A model generated the notes under the pieces. It was not told where the DNA came from. It made no database searches and saw only the letters and a list, made by a program, of their open reading frames with translations. The translations under genes and the position numbers were made by a program. Below are positions 8,197 to 9,081 of a stretch of DNA of 9,081 nucleotides, piece after piece. Each line of letters opens with the position of its first letter. Within the stretch, counting starts at the first letter, position 1. The DNA is from Sphingomonas sp. UBA1000 (GTDB lineage Bacteria > Pseudomonadota > Alphaproteobacteria > Sphingomonadales > Sphingomonadaceae), in the NCBI GenBank assembly GCA_002291855.1, contig DBAW01000032.1:4320-13400 (forward strand). The letters are read 5' to 3'.

Positions 8197-8941
8197 TCCC
8201 GCGCGCCTGACCGACCGGATCGACACCGCCCCGGCCTTTACGCCCGCAGATGCCGCCCGGCTGGAGGCGCGCTTTGCCGGGGTGGAGACTGCGGACATGC
8301 TGGCCGCTTTGCTCCCCGAACTGGCCGGGCGGGTCGCGCTCGTTTCCTCGTTCGGGGCCGAATCGGCGGTGCTGCTGCATCTGGTCGCTGCGGTCGACCG
8401 GCAGGTGCCGCTGATCTTCATCAACACCCAGAAGATGTTCGGCGAGACCCTTGCCTATCGCGACGAGCTGGCGGAGCGGCTGGGCTTTGTCGATCTGCGC
8501 GTGTTCCGGCCCGATCCCTATCAGCTGGCGCTCAAGGACAATACCAGCCTGCGCTGGTCCTATGATCCCGATGGCTGCTGCGCGCTGCGCAAGGTCGAGC
8601 CGCTCGACCGCGCGCTCGGCGGCTTTGACGCATGGATTTCGGGCCGCAAGGGCTTTCAGGCCAAGACACGCGCGGCCCTGCCCCGCTTCGAAATCGAGGA
8701 TGGGCGGCTGAAGATCAACCCGCTCGCCGATTGGGCCAAGCCCGATCTCGACGCCTATTTCGCCGCGCACGATCTGCCCCGCCATCCGCTGGAGGCGCAG
8801 GGCTATCCGTCGATCGGCTGTTCGCCGTGCACCAGCAAGGTCCGCCCGGGCGAAGACCCGCGCGCCGGGCGCTGGCGCGGCTGGGACAAGACCGAATGCG
8901 GCATCCATGGCAAGGACGGCGCCGACGATCCGGTGTTCTGA
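8189..8941 (+). CDS. cysH: Adenylylsulfate (APS) reductase of assimilatory type, [4Fe-4S]-containing CysH
   Basis: The enzyme reduces activated sulfate to sulfite using thioredoxin or glutathione-dependent thiols. The 250-residue protein has the adenylyl-sulfate binding P-loop SSFGAES (53-59), INTQKMFGET (78-87), and the catalytic C-terminal motif ECGIHGKD (236-243) with nucleophile Cys237. Cys130-Cys131 (DGCCALRK) and Cys211/Cys214 (IGCSPCTSKV) form the CC...CxxC signature that holds a [4Fe-4S] cluster and, in known enzymes, goes with APS rather than PAPS as substrate; E. coli PAPS reductase lacks these four cysteines. So APS is the likely substrate, and APS kinase need not precede it. The ATG at 8189 overlaps the DUF934 stop by 8 nt (ATGGCTGA); its own Shine-Dalgarno is weak, suggesting coupled translation. 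An in-frame upstream ATG at 8078 gives an arginine-rich, non-family extension and is rejected. It is the last gene of the operon. Confidence 0.93.
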   Translation: MADPARLTDRIDTAPAFTPADAARLEARFAGVETADMLAALLPELAGRVALVSSFGAESAVLLHLVAAVDRQVPLIFINTQKMFGETLAYRDELAERLGFVDLRVFRPDPYQLALKDNTSLRWSYDPDGCCALRKVEPLDRALGGFDAWISGRKGFQAKTRAALPRFEIEDGRLKINPLADWAKPDLDAYFAAHDLPRHPLEAQGYPSIGCSPCTSKVRPGEDPRAGRWRGWDKTECGIHGKDGADDPVF

Positions 8942-8957
8942 CCGGGAAAATTGCTAA

Positions 8958-8974
8958 CCGGCGGCTCCGGCCGG
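8958..8974. terminator. GC-rich hairpin in the convergent cysH/UDG gap, possible terminator
   Basis: CCGGC (8958-8962) pairs with GCCGG (8970-8974) with one internal mismatch and a further G-C pair, in the 36-nt gap between two converging genes. On the minus strand a TTTT run (complement of 8947-8950) follows after about seven bases; on the plus strand no U-tract follows. It is a weak candidate, better for the minus-strand gene. Confidence 0.3.
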
Positions 8975-8977
8975 GGG

Positions 8978-9081
8978 TCAGGCCCCGCCAATCTCCAGCG
9001 CGCGGGCAAAGACTTGGGCGAACATGTCCGGCGTCAGCCGCCCGGTATTCTGGTTGTAGCGCGAGCAGTGATAGCTGTCGA
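8978..9081 (-). CDS. C-terminal fragment of a family 5 uracil-DNA glycosylase (UDGb)-like protein
   Basis: Only the last 33 codons are in the window, read on the minus strand from the edge to a TGA at 8978-8980. The peptide begins DSYHCSRYNQNTGRLTPDMF. This matches the second active-site motif of family 5 uracil-DNA glycosylases, which remove uracil and other deaminated or oxidised bases from DNA, where YHVSxxNxxTGRLT is usual; here Cys stands in place of Val after the His. The N-terminal part, including the first catalytic motif and the [4Fe-4S] cysteines, lies outside the window, so the call rests on this one motif. It converges on cysH with a 36-nt gap and is probably functionally unrelated to the sulfur operon. 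Confidence 0.65.
   Translation of the reverse strand, partial: DSYHCSRYNQNTGRLTPDMFAQVFARALEIGGA

Overview
The window reads as chromosomal DNA from a high-GC alphaproteobacterium, most likely a member of the Sphingomonadales. The grounds are strong G/C bias at third codon positions, dense packing with 4-8 nt start/stop overlaps, and the assimilatory sulfur gene order cobA - DUF2849 - sulfite reductase - DUF934 - cysH, which is typical of alphaproteobacteria. The taxonomic call is inference; no rRNA or tRNA gene is present to settle it. I see no insertion sequence, phage gene, CRISPR array or integration scar, so this looks like ordinary core or metabolic chromosome.

Left arm (1-2047, minus strand): an alpha/beta hydrolase (1172-2047) is followed 62 nt downstream by a long-form nitronate monooxygenase-like flavoprotein that runs off the left edge. 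Middle (2085-4934, plus strand): a SelO/YdiU-type protein adenylyltransferase starts only 37 nt from the divergent hydrolase start. It is followed after 33 nt by AstD, the succinylglutamate-semialdehyde dehydrogenase of the arginine succinyltransferase pathway, here without its usual astA/astB partners.

Right arm (4992-8941, plus strand): a five-gene sirohaem/assimilatory sulfate reduction operon. CobA makes precorrin-2 from uroporphyrinogen III, the first committed step to sirohaem. CysI uses sirohaem and a [4Fe-4S] cluster to reduce sulfite to sulfide. CysH, with the CC...CxxC iron-sulfur signature of APS reductases, supplies the sulfite. Two small cysteine-free conserved proteins of unknown function, DUF2849 and DUF934, are interleaved. 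Junctions are very tight: ATGA between cobA and DUF2849, identical 8-nt ATGGCTGA overlaps before DUF934 and before cysH, and between DUF2849 and cysI a 13-codon open frame joined at both ends by TGATG. No flavoprotein or ferredoxin electron donor (such as CysJ) and no precorrin-2 dehydrogenase/ferrochelatase is in the window, so these must be encoded elsewhere.

Right edge (8978-9081, minus strand): the last 33 codons of a convergent gene resembling the C-terminus of family 5 uracil-DNA glycosylase (UDGb). A 36-nt gap containing a GC-rich hairpin separates it from cysH.

The points most worth a second look are the Cys-free DUF2849/DUF934 pair with an unidentified electron donor, the 13-codon bridging frame before cysI, the compact SelO without C-terminal cysteines paired with astD, and the hairpins abutting the cobA start.
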